In this document: piece after piece, positions 21,069-29,413 of the stretch
Position numbering within the stretch: position 1 is the stretch's first letter
Layout: every line of letters begins with the position of its first letter
Origin: CAYVFC01 sp964450715
GTDB taxonomy: Bacteria; Myxococcota_A; Polyangia; Polyangiales; JAFGIB01
NCBI GenBank assembly: GCA_964450715.1
Contig: CAYVFC010000101.1
Span: 1-29,921 of the forward strand
Length of the DNA stretch: 29,921 bases
Direction: 5' to 3'
Program-made: the position numbers and the translations under genes
Notes under the pieces: generated by a model
Database searches by the model: none
Told to the model about the DNA's origin: nothing
What the model saw: the letters and a program-made list of their open reading frames with translations, nothing else

Positions 21069-22295
21069 TCAGTAGCGGTAAGAAGCGTCTTTTAATAGTT
21101 CGATCTCGTATCCGACAAACCGGATTTCTTTCAGGAACCTCCTCATCTGTTCCAGATAATTCACCGCCGTCAGTATCACCGCATCCTCTGACCCGGCATC
21201 TGCTAGTATCTCGGGCGGGAGTATTCTTCTTCCGCCAATCGTCTTCGATCGCTTGTAGACGTTACCGTCGACCAGCTCTTTTATCCGGCATTTCCCCAGC
21301 GACGTATGCCCGAGCAGAAGTTGCGCGTATTGCGATATTCCCCAGACATATACGGGGGTATTCGAGACGGAAACCTCATCCATTATTTTCAGCACCCGCG
21401 AATCGTCACAGCGACGAATGTAGTCCAAAAGAGAAACGGAAAGCGCTCGGGACCGGACCGCAACCGTGTCCCGCTTCCGTGATTTCTTGAACACACCGTA
21501 AATACACGGAACACCGGTTCCGCTTCCGTTTTCGCTGTGCAGCGCTTTCACGCCCGTCTCCACCGCCTCGAATCCCGAGGCGGCCGCCAGAGCGCACATG
21601 TGGGTCATATCGAGATGGTTGACGTGTTCGAGGTTCAGATCGACATAGGGATAGGCGGACGACTCCCCGTATCGCGCCGCATCGGGAACCTCGATGTAAA
21701 TGACGCCGTCATCGGCAAGGCGGCCCCTCGCCTCGTCCAGAACCCCGCGGGGAAATATCGCGTGCTCCAGTACGTGCGAATATATAATGCAATCCGGTAC
21801 GGTACCATCAAACGGAAGCGCTTCGCCGCTTCCGCATTCGGCTCGAACTCCCAGCGTTTCAGCGACATAGTCAATACATTCCGGAAGCATGTCGACGGCA
21901 TAGAGGTCAAAAAAACCCCCTTCCTTCATTACGGATAGCAGCCCCCCCTTACCGCATCCGACGTCGAATATCTTCGCGCTCTTGCCGGCTAGGTGAGATG
22001 CGAGACATTCGGCCGTTTCGCCGAATCGCCTTTGCTCCTCCGGACCGCTGCCGCCCGAACCGGGGGTTTCCGCGCTAAAATAGTAGGCGTTTCCCCGGTA
22101 GTAGCCGTTGAACGATGCGGGCGTCGAGCGGGTATCGTAGTAACAGAAGTCGCACTCTAGACAGGAAACCAGCGAAAAAGAAGCCCTCAGCGGACAATCG
22201 TCAAAAATGCTGAATGTCAGATCGGTTATGACCTCGACCCGTCTTCCGCCGCACAGGGGACACTCCCGGTCGGCATCGCGTCTCCGCGGCTTCAT
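21069..22295 (-). CDS. C-methyltransferase-like protein with zinc ribbon and Rossmann C-domain (copy 1)
   Basis: A 408-aa protein with the three-part layout of NDP-sugar C-methyltransferases: a zinc ribbon (C12-x2-C15 ... C45-x2-C48), a SAM-binding domain (IFDVGCGKGG, 109-118, then SHVLEHAIFPRGVL), and a C-terminal Rossmann-like domain starting VYVWGISQYAQLLL. Such enzymes add a methyl carbon to a 4-keto-deoxysugar linked to a nucleotide, making a branched sugar. Its ATG overlaps the stop of the radical SAM remnant (ATGA). Paralogue of the gene at 26698. The CDP-4-keto-6-deoxyglucose made by RfbF/RfbG would be a suitable precursor, but the true substrate is inference. Confidence 0.85.
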   Translation of the reverse strand: MKPRRRDADRECPLCGGRRVEVITDLTFSIFDDCPLRASFSLVSCLECDFCYYDTRSTPASFNGYYRGNAYYFSAETPGSGGSGPEEQRRFGETAECLASHLAGKSAKIFDVGCGKGGLLSVMKEGGFFDLYAVDMLPECIDYVAETLGVRAECGSGEALPFDGTVPDCIIYSHVLEHAIFPRGVLDEARGRLADDGVIYIEVPDAARYGESSAYPYVDLNLEHVNHLDMTHMCALAAASGFEAVETGVKALHSENGSGTGVPCIYGVFKKSRKRDTVAVRSRALSVSLLDYIRRCDDSRVLKIMDEVSVSNTPVYVWGISQYAQLLLGHTSLGKCRIKELVDGNVYKRSKTIGGRRILPPEILADAGSEDAVILTAVNYLEQMRRFLKEIRFVGYEIELLKDASYRY

Positions 22296-22648
22296 GACCT
22301 TCCGCCTTTGTCCTGAAGGCTTCTGGCACGCCGAGAAAGCATCCGCATTTCGTCAAATCGATTCTCGTACTCTAAAACCTTATCGACGGTCATGTTATAG
22401 GGCTTTAGATACACCTGGCCCTCGATGGAAAGAATATGTTGCTTCTTTAGGGTTAAATTGTCATCCACGAAACCGAAGTAGTTCAGTCCGTGCTCGTCAT
22501 ATGGCCGTTCCATCTCGTCCACCACGCGTCCCGGGCTGTACAGCCTGAGCCCCCGTCCCATCATGGCTTGTGCCGAAAGATACGCGATCGCGAGCGGGGG
22601 CGCGATTTCGGTCCGCATTTTTGAGATGTGCTCTAGTAATATCCTCAT
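22292..22648 (-). pseudogene. Internally deleted radical SAM (B12-type) remnant
   Basis: The frame starts MRILLEHISKMRTEIAPPLA, the typical N-terminus of B12-binding radical SAM proteins, but after ~35 residues jumps to HGLNYFGFVDDNLTLKKQHI, which belongs to the middle of such enzymes, and then to YLKPYNMTVDKVLEYENRF, which resembles their C-terminal part. The Fe-S cysteine motif is absent. The frame stays open and ends by ATGA overlap with the next gene, so two in-frame deletions are likely. At 118 aa it is about a quarter of the normal length. It may still be translated for coupling to the methyltransferase gene. Confidence 0.7.
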
Positions 22649-22701
22649 GGCAGGGCCTGCGCTGAAAGGCAGTAACCTCGAGACGGCGGGAAAACTCCGA
22701 T

Positions 22702-24021
22702 TCAGGTCCGTGCATTTTCCAGGAGCGCGCACCACCGGTTCAGCCAAGGATCATCGGGGAAAAGGGCCTTGTAATGGAAGGGACTCCCGCGGGTTTCCGA
22801 GAGAAATGCTCCCTTCAATTGGGAAATCGCCTGCTCGGCCTCTTCTACAGATGACCCGTCTTTGCCTTCCCGGCTGGCTCGAAACGGACCGCCAGCGTCA
22901 CCCAAGCTTTCGACATACAGTTCCGCTCCGTCCATCGTTCCGGCGGCGTTCCAGGTATGCTTTCTTTTTTTCTCGTTTATCAGGTCCGCAAGTTCTTCCG
23001 TCCAGTCGTCAACCATCTCGTCTAGGCTGAATCGTTTCACGGCGATTTCCCTCGCGCGGTTACCCAGGGTAGCTCTGAGCTCCCTGTCGCGGTACAACCT
23101 CTCCAGTGCAGCCGAGTATTCTTCCTCGGTTTGTACGACGAGTCCGGTTACACCGTCTTCAACGAGATGTTTTTCGGTGCCGTTTCCGAAAACCACCACC
23201 GGAATACCCGCCGCCATCGCCTCGATCACCGCCTGCTCTCCGGTTCCGTAGTGATCCGGGCACAACGGATAACCGAACACGTCAAAAACGTTCAGTCGAC
23301 GAACGATATCCGCAACCGGTCCCGTAAACACGAACCTTTCACCCACCCCCTTCTCTTCCGCTTCCTTGCGTATCGACTCGTGCCTATCGCCTCCGCAAAC
23401 GATGAATCTCGCATCCGGGATGTCCGCCGCGGCGCTCATCTCGACGAAGGCGGGATGAAGTTTGCAGTAGTCAACCGTACCGATATACCCCACGTTGAAA
23501 CCATCATGCGTTTCGTGCCGCGCCTCGGACACCCGTTCGGTACCCGCACAGGTAAACACCAGGCGTACATGCTGATCCTTGTACCTCCGGTCAATGGATT
23601 TCATGGCCGGAGCTTCCAGGCTGTAAGGAGTCGATACGACAAAACGGTCCGGATAGGCGATCAGTTTCCTAGTGAATATGTGAGGCGCCGAATGTCCCGC
23701 CACATGCGACCATAATACCATGCGACAAGGCGGAAGCTCCTGGTTGATCATCAGGTTGTAGAGCCTCGGGTGGTTCCACCAGTGAAGAACGACGATGTCC
23801 GCCGCGCCGATCTCCTCCCAAAGCCGTTCCGGCTTCGAATCCATCGTATCGGTCAATCCGATGGACGCCCTGCCCGCCGATTCGCGCGCGGACTCGTTGG
23901 CGTCCTCGAGGCACAATATCTCGTGCTCCTGTCCCCCCAGGCGATTCGCCCTACTCAGCCAGGAAAGAATTACGCGGCCCACTCCGCCGCCGAGGTGAGG
24001 CGTTATATGCCGTATCTTCAT
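22702..24021 (-). CDS. Family 4 glycosyltransferase with extended C-terminal tail
   Basis: A 439-aa GT-B transferase. It begins MKIRHITPHLGGGVGRV, typical of the N-terminal Rossmann domain, and has the donor site GYIGTVDYCKLHP, then VFTGPVADI and the conserved EAMAAGIPVVVFG, where the Glu contacts the nucleotide sugar in GT4 enzymes. After about residue 345 there is an extra ~90-aa tail (LKGAFLSETRGSPFHYKALF, then PDDPWLNRWCALLE) not needed for catalysis. The ATG at 24021 overlaps the stop of the upstream radical SAM gene by ATGA. It transfers a sugar in the same polysaccharide pathway; sugar unknown. Confidence 0.9.
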   Translation of the reverse strand: MKIRHITPHLGGGVGRVILSWLSRANRLGGQEHEILCLEDANESARESAGRASIGLTDTMDSKPERLWEEIGAADIVVLHWWNHPRLYNLMINQELPPCRMVLWSHVAGHSAPHIFTRKLIAYPDRFVVSTPYSLEAPAMKSIDRRYKDQHVRLVFTCAGTERVSEARHETHDGFNVGYIGTVDYCKLHPAFVEMSAAADIPDARFIVCGGDRHESIRKEAEEKGVGERFVFTGPVADIVRRLNVFDVFGYPLCPDHYGTGEQAVIEAMAAGIPVVVFGNGTEKHLVEDGVTGLVVQTEEEYSAALERLYRDRELRATLGNRAREIAVKRFSLDEMVDDWTEELADLINEKKRKHTWNAAGTMDGAELYVESLGDAGGPFRASREGKDGSSVEEAEQAISQLKGAFLSETRGSPFHYKALFPDDPWLNRWCALLENART

Positions 24022-25295
24022 TTCGCAACCGATAGATGCGCGTCGGCCTTCGAATAAACGCTGCAGTACCGATGCAAGGCCTGGCTTCTGCACCGCCTGC
24101 AAAGCGCGCTGGAACGCCTTTCTTTTACGATAGCGGAAAGCGGCGTCTCCAGAAAATTGTCCGCCGCCCTGTTGTCTTCGGGATAATAAAACATCATGCA
24201 GTTACTAACCTCGAGGTTCCAGTTCACGTGAATACACCTTAGCGCAAGGCATTCCTCCGTCCTTTCGCATCTCGCCCTTTCCATGCCTTCTTCCAACGGC
24301 AGCGCCAGCATTTCCGCAGCTTGTCTCGCCTCTTCCGGAAGGGCTCCGCCCTCGAGATGTTCGAGAACGTCGTCGAGGCAGATCAAATAGGCGTAAACCG
24401 GATGAAATTCGAATCCCGCTTCCCCGCAAAGATCGCGTATACGCTCTTCATCTTCTCCCCGGTTATGTTTATAGACGTGATAATATACCTCGGTTTTCAT
24501 ACCGGGGCTGTATGCAAGGCGGTACTCTTTGAGCAGCTCGAAATTCCGGTAAAACGCCTCCCACGATCCCCCCGTATGAGTGCGTTCGTAGTTCTTGCCC
24601 CATCCCGAGACCGACACCCGGAACCAACCCGGCTTGGCCGCCACGGCCTCCTTGAGGTTTCTTTCGCTGTTGAGATTGCTGGACACCGCGCACAGCACCT
24701 CGAGGCTGTTGGCGTATTCGATGATTTGCGCAACCTGCGGGTTGAGAAGCGGCTCCCCCCACTGGTAAAGCTGAACGCTTCCGGCCAGAGGGTCTTCCGA
24801 AACGATCTTGTCCAGCACCTTGATAAAGGTATCGAGCTTCATGAATCCCTCGGGAGGCCTGCGTCGGTCGCGTTTTGCCCGGGGGCACGATATGCATCTG
24901 AGGTTGCAGACGCCGGAAATGTCCACGGCGTAATCGTGCGGTTTGATAGATGTATACGATATGAAATCTTCGTCAGGCTGGTAACCGGCCCTGATACACT
25001 CTTCCGCGATATCCTTTTCAAAAAAGAATGAAGCTATTATTATGAACGGCCTGGGCCCTTCTCCATACTCGGAAAAGAACTGTTGCGGAGTTCTTACCCG
25101 GTACCCTAGCGCTCCGGCGGAAGCCACCAGGGGACTACTGTCCAGAAACCCCTCTACCCTGGTGCCTAGCCTTTCCAGCGCTCTACAGAGTCCACGCCCC
25201 TGGTTCCCTGCGCCCCAGATATGGAGCGGACGGTCTCCGGCGCCCTTGAGGAAGGCGAGGTACTTCTCTACGGCGGGCGGCGGCGCTTCACTCAT
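24018..25295 (-). CDS. Rossmann-radical SAM-SPASM protein (paralogue 1)
   Basis: A 425-aa protein. Residues 24-110 form a Rossmann-like module (LHIWGAGNQGRGLCRALERL, then GFLDSS and FIIIASFF). The radical SAM domain begins at DISGVCNLRCISCPR (C130-x3-C134-x2-C137), followed by LYQWGEPLLNPQVAQII and WFRVSVSGWGKNYERTHTGG. The C-terminal cysteines (CLALRCIHV, then NCMMF, then CRRCRSQALHRYC) are in the order of a SPASM/twitch auxiliary Fe-S region. SPASM proteins often modify peptides or sugars; here the locus points to a sugar. Start ATG 25295 overlaps the upstream stop (ATGA). It is one of three paralogues; sequence differs enough that they are not recent duplicates. The reaction is unknown. 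Confidence 0.87.
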   Translation of the reverse strand: MSEAPPPAVEKYLAFLKGAGDRPLHIWGAGNQGRGLCRALERLGTRVEGFLDSSPLVASAGALGYRVRTPQQFFSEYGEGPRPFIIIASFFFEKDIAEECIRAGYQPDEDFISYTSIKPHDYAVDISGVCNLRCISCPRAKRDRRRPPEGFMKLDTFIKVLDKIVSEDPLAGSVQLYQWGEPLLNPQVAQIIEYANSLEVLCAVSSNLNSERNLKEAVAAKPGWFRVSVSGWGKNYERTHTGGSWEAFYRNFELLKEYRLAYSPGMKTEVYYHVYKHNRGEDEERIRDLCGEAGFEFHPVYAYLICLDDVLEHLEGGALPEEARQAAEMLALPLEEGMERARCERTEECLALRCIHVNWNLEVSNCMMFYYPEDNRAADNFLETPLSAIVKERRSSALCRRCRSQALHRYCSVYSKADAHLSVAK

Positions 25296-26554
25296 CTTTT
25301 TCCCTGATCGCCAGCTTTCTGTTCTTCTATGTACACCCCGGTAAACCGGTGGATGGCGAGCGAACGGCACTTCCTGCAAAATTCGCTGGCGTTGCGCTTG
25401 CGCACCAAATCCACCAGCGGCACCTGCAAAAAGTTCTCGGCGATAACGGGCAGGAAATAGGCCCCACAAAAACGTACATTCAGGTTCCAGTCGATCGGAA
25501 AGCAGCGCTCTTCCGGACAGGGAAGGTGCTTCTGTCGCTCCGCCTTGGCGATGCCCTCGTCGATCGAAAGCAGCAACATATCCATCGTCTCCCGCGCCTG
25601 GGAGGTCAGCGCCTTCCCATCCCGATAGGCCATGATGTGATCGAGCGGATATAGATAAGCATAGTTGGGCTTGAAGATGAATCCGAGCTCTTCGCAGAAC
25701 GCCTTCATGCGGTCGCACGATTCACCGGTATTGTGCCTGTACAGGTGGTAGTTGACCTCCACGAACATCTCCGGATGGTACTCCCTCCTTAGCCCGCTCA
25801 ACTTCCGCATGTTCTTCTCCAACAACTCCCAGTTACCGCCGGTATGCGTCCGCTCGTACCCTTTACCAAATCCCGATACGGAGACCTTTATCCAGTCTGG
25901 CCTCGCCGCTATCGCCTCGGTGAAGTCCTTGCGGACACTCAGGTTCGTCGACAGCGCGCATAGCACCCGGCGCTCAACGGTCATCCGGATGATCTCAGCG
26001 ACATCCGGATTCAACAGAGGCTCTCCCCAGGCGTAAAGCTGAACACTTCCAACGAAGGGAAGCTCTTCGAGAATCTTGTCTATCACCTGCGCGTAGGTCC
26101 CCGCTTTCATGAAACCGGTGTCCGGTTGCTTCTCCATGTTCCCCCTCGGGCAGGAGATGCAGTGAAGATTGCATACTCCTGAGATATCCACGCTCGGATC
26201 GAGGGGCGTTATGAAAAGGGCCGAGATGAAATCGCTCTCACTCTTCAGGCCCGCATCCAGGCACCGCTCGGCAATCTCGTGCTCGTAGTGCGCGGATGTG
26301 ATTATGATAAAGGGCCGCGGTTCCCGCCCTCCAGCGCCGTCGAGTACGCCTTCCGGCCGGTGTATCGGATACCCCAGGGCCCGCTTTCCCTGTAGACGGA
26401 TGCTGCTATCGATGAAACCACGCGGAATGATGCCGTTGCGCTCTAGAGACCTGCATACCCCAAATCCCACGATGGAAGCGCCCCACAGAAACACCTCGCG
26501 TCCCTCCACTCGTTTTCTCAGGTCAGCCGGTTGCACTATTTCCAGATCCGCCAT
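25292..26554 (-). CDS. Rossmann-radical SAM-SPASM protein (paralogue 2)
   Basis: A 420-aa protein with the same layout as its neighbour: module VFLWGASIVGFGVCRSLERN at 21-40 then GFIDSS; Fe-S site CNLHCISC (C128, C132, C135); LYAWGEPLLNPDVAEII; VSVSGFGKGYERTHTGG; C-terminal cysteines CPEERC, RFCGAYF and CRKC. The last pair is followed by RSLAIHRFTGVY, where the third cysteine of the motif is replaced, so it may bind fewer auxiliary clusters. The ATG at 26554 gives a start closest to the neighbours' length; an in-frame ATG at 26617 would add 21 residues of low complexity. Coupled by ATGA to paralogue 1. Confidence 0.86.
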   Translation of the reverse strand: MADLEIVQPADLRKRVEGREVFLWGASIVGFGVCRSLERNGIIPRGFIDSSIRLQGKRALGYPIHRPEGVLDGAGGREPRPFIIITSAHYEHEIAERCLDAGLKSESDFISALFITPLDPSVDISGVCNLHCISCPRGNMEKQPDTGFMKAGTYAQVIDKILEELPFVGSVQLYAWGEPLLNPDVAEIIRMTVERRVLCALSTNLSVRKDFTEAIAARPDWIKVSVSGFGKGYERTHTGGNWELLEKNMRKLSGLRREYHPEMFVEVNYHLYRHNTGESCDRMKAFCEELGFIFKPNYAYLYPLDHIMAYRDGKALTSQARETMDMLLLSIDEGIAKAERQKHLPCPEERCFPIDWNLNVRFCGAYFLPVIAENFLQVPLVDLVRKRNASEFCRKCRSLAIHRFTGVYIEEQKAGDQGKR

Positions 26555-26697
26555 GATCCCGCCCGTTATTCCCCTTGCTCCGCTTATTCCCCTCTTGGAT
26601 TTCGGATCGAGCCTCAATTTTTACCCATGGTCAGAAATCGCCGCTAGCGCCTCTCGTTGATAGAATACGGTTATTCCCCTGTGCCCATTTCCTCTTT

Positions 26698-27852
26698 CTA
26701 TAAAAGAAAGACTTGTCCGCAGAACCCCCAACCACGCAACAAGTCTCTCATGTTCCTCGCAGACGGCCCCACGCCGATGACAACGACCGAGTTATTATCC
26801 AGTTCTTTTAGCATACTAGGCGGATAGACTTTTCTATTCAAAACGGTTTTGTTCTGTTTTCTACGATCGATGTCGTAAAATAGAACGTTTTCGCCCCTGA
26901 GTACGCTATGCGAGAAGCGCATCAACGTCTGGTACGAAATTCCCCATAAATGGACGCGATCCGTCCCGGATAAGGCCGCCTCTAATTCAGGATATTCAAA
27001 ACGAAAGCCACCGGCGAACCAACCGGCCATCTTTTTTGGAAAGACCGTTTCCTCTGGCCGCTTCTCTCCTACCGTTTCTTTCCCGACCTTCCTAAACAGA
27101 GCACGCAAAATCGGGACACCGTCCTTCGTATCATTATCATAATCTACGTATTCGAAACCCATTTTCTCGAAAAGACTGCGCAGATGAACTAGATCGAAGT
27201 GATTGATATGCTCGAAAATAAAATGGACGAAAGGGGTGACTCCGGACACCTCGTCATAACGACTTACATCCGGCAACTCTACCATGGCGAGTCCGTTCTC
27301 CCGTAGACATCGACGAATTTCGCCCACCGCACGGTTCGGAAACAGTAAATGCTCCAGCACATGAAAGGAACTCAAGAAATCCACCGAATCGTCGACAAAA
27401 GGCAATCCTTCAATCGTCGAGTACTTAGCTTCTATCCCTCTCCTATTCATTTCGTCGATATGTTCTTGACACACCTCAATACCGCATAGGTTGTTGTAAC
27501 CCGATCTTTTTAGAGCGGAGAGGAAATGCCCGGGGCCGCTACCAACGTCTACAATCCTCGCCGATTTCGGTAAACCCGCATCCGCGGTAAAGTCCACCAG
27601 TCTCTTGAAATACCTGATCTGTTCGTCATCGTTTTCACGCACGGAATAGAAATGTATCAGGTAATGTTCCTTATAGAACGCCTGCCATCGCGCCTCGTCC
27701 GAAGGCGAATCGTAAAAAACGAAGCCGCAGGCGATGCAATTCACAATAGCGAAACTGCCCGATACCGGCGAATCGTCAAATAGCGCACAACTTACATTTG
27801 CTAGATGATTCGATTCACGCCCCCCGCAAATCGGGCATAGTCTTTTCGACAT
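26698..27852 (-). CDS. C-methyltransferase-like protein with zinc ribbon and Rossmann C-domain (copy 2)
   Basis: A 384-aa paralogue of the 21069 gene: zinc ribbon C6-x2-C9 ... C39-x2-C42, SAM motif IVDVGSGPGHFLSAL (100-114), SFHVLEHLLFPNRAV, EHINHFD and a C-terminal module starting VHLWGISYQTLMRF and reaching YDIDRRKQNK, then VYPPSMLKEL. GAAGG lies at adequate distance upstream. By eye its DNA is more AT-rich than the genes to the left, suggesting separate acquisition. A methyl transfer to the carbon of a nucleotide-linked keto sugar is likely by family. It is not coupled by overlap to its neighbours. Confidence 0.84.
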   Translation of the reverse strand: MSKRLCPICGGRESNHLANVSCALFDDSPVSGSFAIVNCIACGFVFYDSPSDEARWQAFYKEHYLIHFYSVRENDDEQIRYFKRLVDFTADAGLPKSARIVDVGSGPGHFLSALKRSGYNNLCGIEVCQEHIDEMNRRGIEAKYSTIEGLPFVDDSVDFLSSFHVLEHLLFPNRAVGEIRRCLRENGLAMVELPDVSRYDEVSGVTPFVHFIFEHINHFDLVHLRSLFEKMGFEYVDYDNDTKDGVPILRALFRKVGKETVGEKRPEETVFPKKMAGWFAGGFRFEYPELEAALSGTDRVHLWGISYQTLMRFSHSVLRGENVLFYDIDRRKQNKTVLNRKVYPPSMLKELDNNSVVVIGVGPSARNMRDLLRGWGFCGQVFLL

Positions 27853-28135
27853 CTTATCTACCTTCTACCCACTCTATTGAAGATCGGCCTCCCCCGCCGA
27901 TAATGAAAGACGTCGGATCTTCTTCCATGCACTAGAGCCCGTTTTTTTAAACACTCCCGTCGTCTTTCGAGCGGGGCGGACCCATCTGCGGCGTCGCTCC
28001 TCCTCGAAACAGCGTCGCTATTCCTCGTCTTCGCTTCTTGCATCCGGGCCCGCCGCGCTCCGAAATACTCGGTCCGTATTTTTAAAATGGGCTCTAATTC
28101 GACCCGTCCGTTTTGCCACGTATCCCCGCTCCCTG
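27853..28135. other. Intergenic gap, no gene recognised
   Basis: A 283-bp stretch between the third radical SAM gene and the second methyltransferase gene, on the minus strand. No credible short gene or strong hairpin was found. It may contain a promoter for the methyltransferase gene. Confidence 0.45.
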
Positions 28136-29413
28136 TTAAAAAAAGTCGACGCTCTTTCTTTTCCGGATCAACTCCTCGTCGCCATACACCACGTAACACC
28201 TGTGTATGGCATCCGCCTTGCATCTCTTGCAGAAGTCGCTATTACGGCGGGACGCTATTATTTCGTCGATCGGCGTGCCGAGAAAGCCGCCGGGAACCAG
28301 CGTCCGGCCATCCGCATACCATTCCATGCACTGCGCCACCTTCCCGTCCCAGGTTATCCACAGGCATCTCTCGTAGCAGCATTCCCGCTCTCGCTGCGTG
28401 CGCGCGATCTCCATAGCCTCGCTGACCGGCAGTATCTGCAAATCCATCGTCCGTTTCGCCTCCGGGCTGATCTCCCGCCCTTCGATGACAGCCAAGATGT
28501 TGTCCAGGGGCGCCAGCGCAGCATGCCGAAAGCGAAAAGTGAAGCCCATCTCCTCGCAGAAACGCCTCATCTTCTGGAAGTCGTCCCGGTTGTTGTGATT
28601 GTAGATATGGTAAAATATCTCGACGATCATGTCGGGATGGAATTCTTCTCGCCACTTCTTAAGCCGGTTCATGTTCTCCACGACCAGATCCCATGCACCG
28701 CCTGTATGCGTTACCTCGTAGCTCTTCCCGTATCCCGACACGGAAACCCTGAACCACATGGGCCTGGCCCTGATGACGTCGGAAAAATCCTTGCGGACAT
28801 TCAGATTGCTCGAAACCGCCGCCAGGACCCCTCTTTCGTTGGATAGCCGGACGATTTCCGGTAAGTCCTCGTTCAGCAAAGGCTCCCCCCAGTTGTAAAG
28901 CGTAACGACCCCCGTGAACGGGTCCTCTCGTAATATCTTGTCCAAGACCTTCCGGTACGTCGCCGCGGACATGAATCCGGCGGCCGGGTGCCGCGGCATG
29001 TTGCCCCGGGGACAGGATATGCAACGCAGGTTGCACACGCCCGACACGTCGACCTGGTAGTCGAAATGCTGGATCTTCGTGAAGGGAATGAAGTCTTCTT
29101 CATCGACTAGGCCATACTTGCGGCACTGCTCCGATATCTCGTCGGCGAAAAAGGATGAGGTGATGACGACGTACGGTTTGTTGGCGGAACCGCCGAGGAT
29201 TTTGTCGGGAAGGTAAACGGGGTAGCCGAGCATTTTCTGACCGACCAGTGCGGTACTGCTGTCGATGAAGCCCTTCGGTTTCAGGCCCAGCCGGTCGAAA
29301 ACCCCGCACATGCCGTATCCATGGCGGGCGCCCCAGAAGTACAGATCGCGATCCCCGACCACTTCGCGCAGCTCGTTCGGATCCAGGTACCATAAAGTCG
29401 CTGGCAGGCTCAT
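28136..29413 (-). CDS. Rossmann-radical SAM-SPASM protein (paralogue 3)
   Basis: A 425-aa protein: module LYFWGARHGYGMCGVFDRLG (24-43), GFIDSS, YVVITSSFF; Fe-S site CNLRCISC (C127, C131, C134); LYNWGEPLLNEDLPEIV; FRVSVSGYGKSYEVTHTGG; C-terminal cysteines ECCYERC, AQCMEWY and CKRCKADAIHRCYVVY. The cysteine set matches paralogue 1. Its N-terminus follows the SDR gene by ATGA overlap (ATG 29413), so it may act directly after that reductase or epimerase. The preceding start candidates further upstream are in the other gene's frame. Confidence 0.87.
   Translation of the reverse strand: MSLPATLWYLDPNELREVVGDRDLYFWGARHGYGMCGVFDRLGLKPKGFIDSSTALVGQKMLGYPVYLPDKILGGSANKPYVVITSSFFADEISEQCRKYGLVDEEDFIPFTKIQHFDYQVDVSGVCNLRCISCPRGNMPRHPAAGFMSAATYRKVLDKILREDPFTGVVTLYNWGEPLLNEDLPEIVRLSNERGVLAAVSSNLNVRKDFSDVIRARPMWFRVSVSGYGKSYEVTHTGGAWDLVVENMNRLKKWREEFHPDMIVEIFYHIYNHNNRDDFQKMRRFCEEMGFTFRFRHAALAPLDNILAVIEGREISPEAKRTMDLQILPVSEAMEIARTQRERECCYERCLWITWDGKVAQCMEWYADGRTLVPGGFLGTPIDEIIASRRNSDFCKRCKADAIHRCYVVYGDEELIRKRKSVDFF

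Noticed and set aside
27858..28223. 121-aa minus frame between the methyltransferase and radical SAM genes
   Set aside because: It overlaps the radical SAM gene's 3' end, is arginine-rich without any motif, and has no plausible ribosome site.
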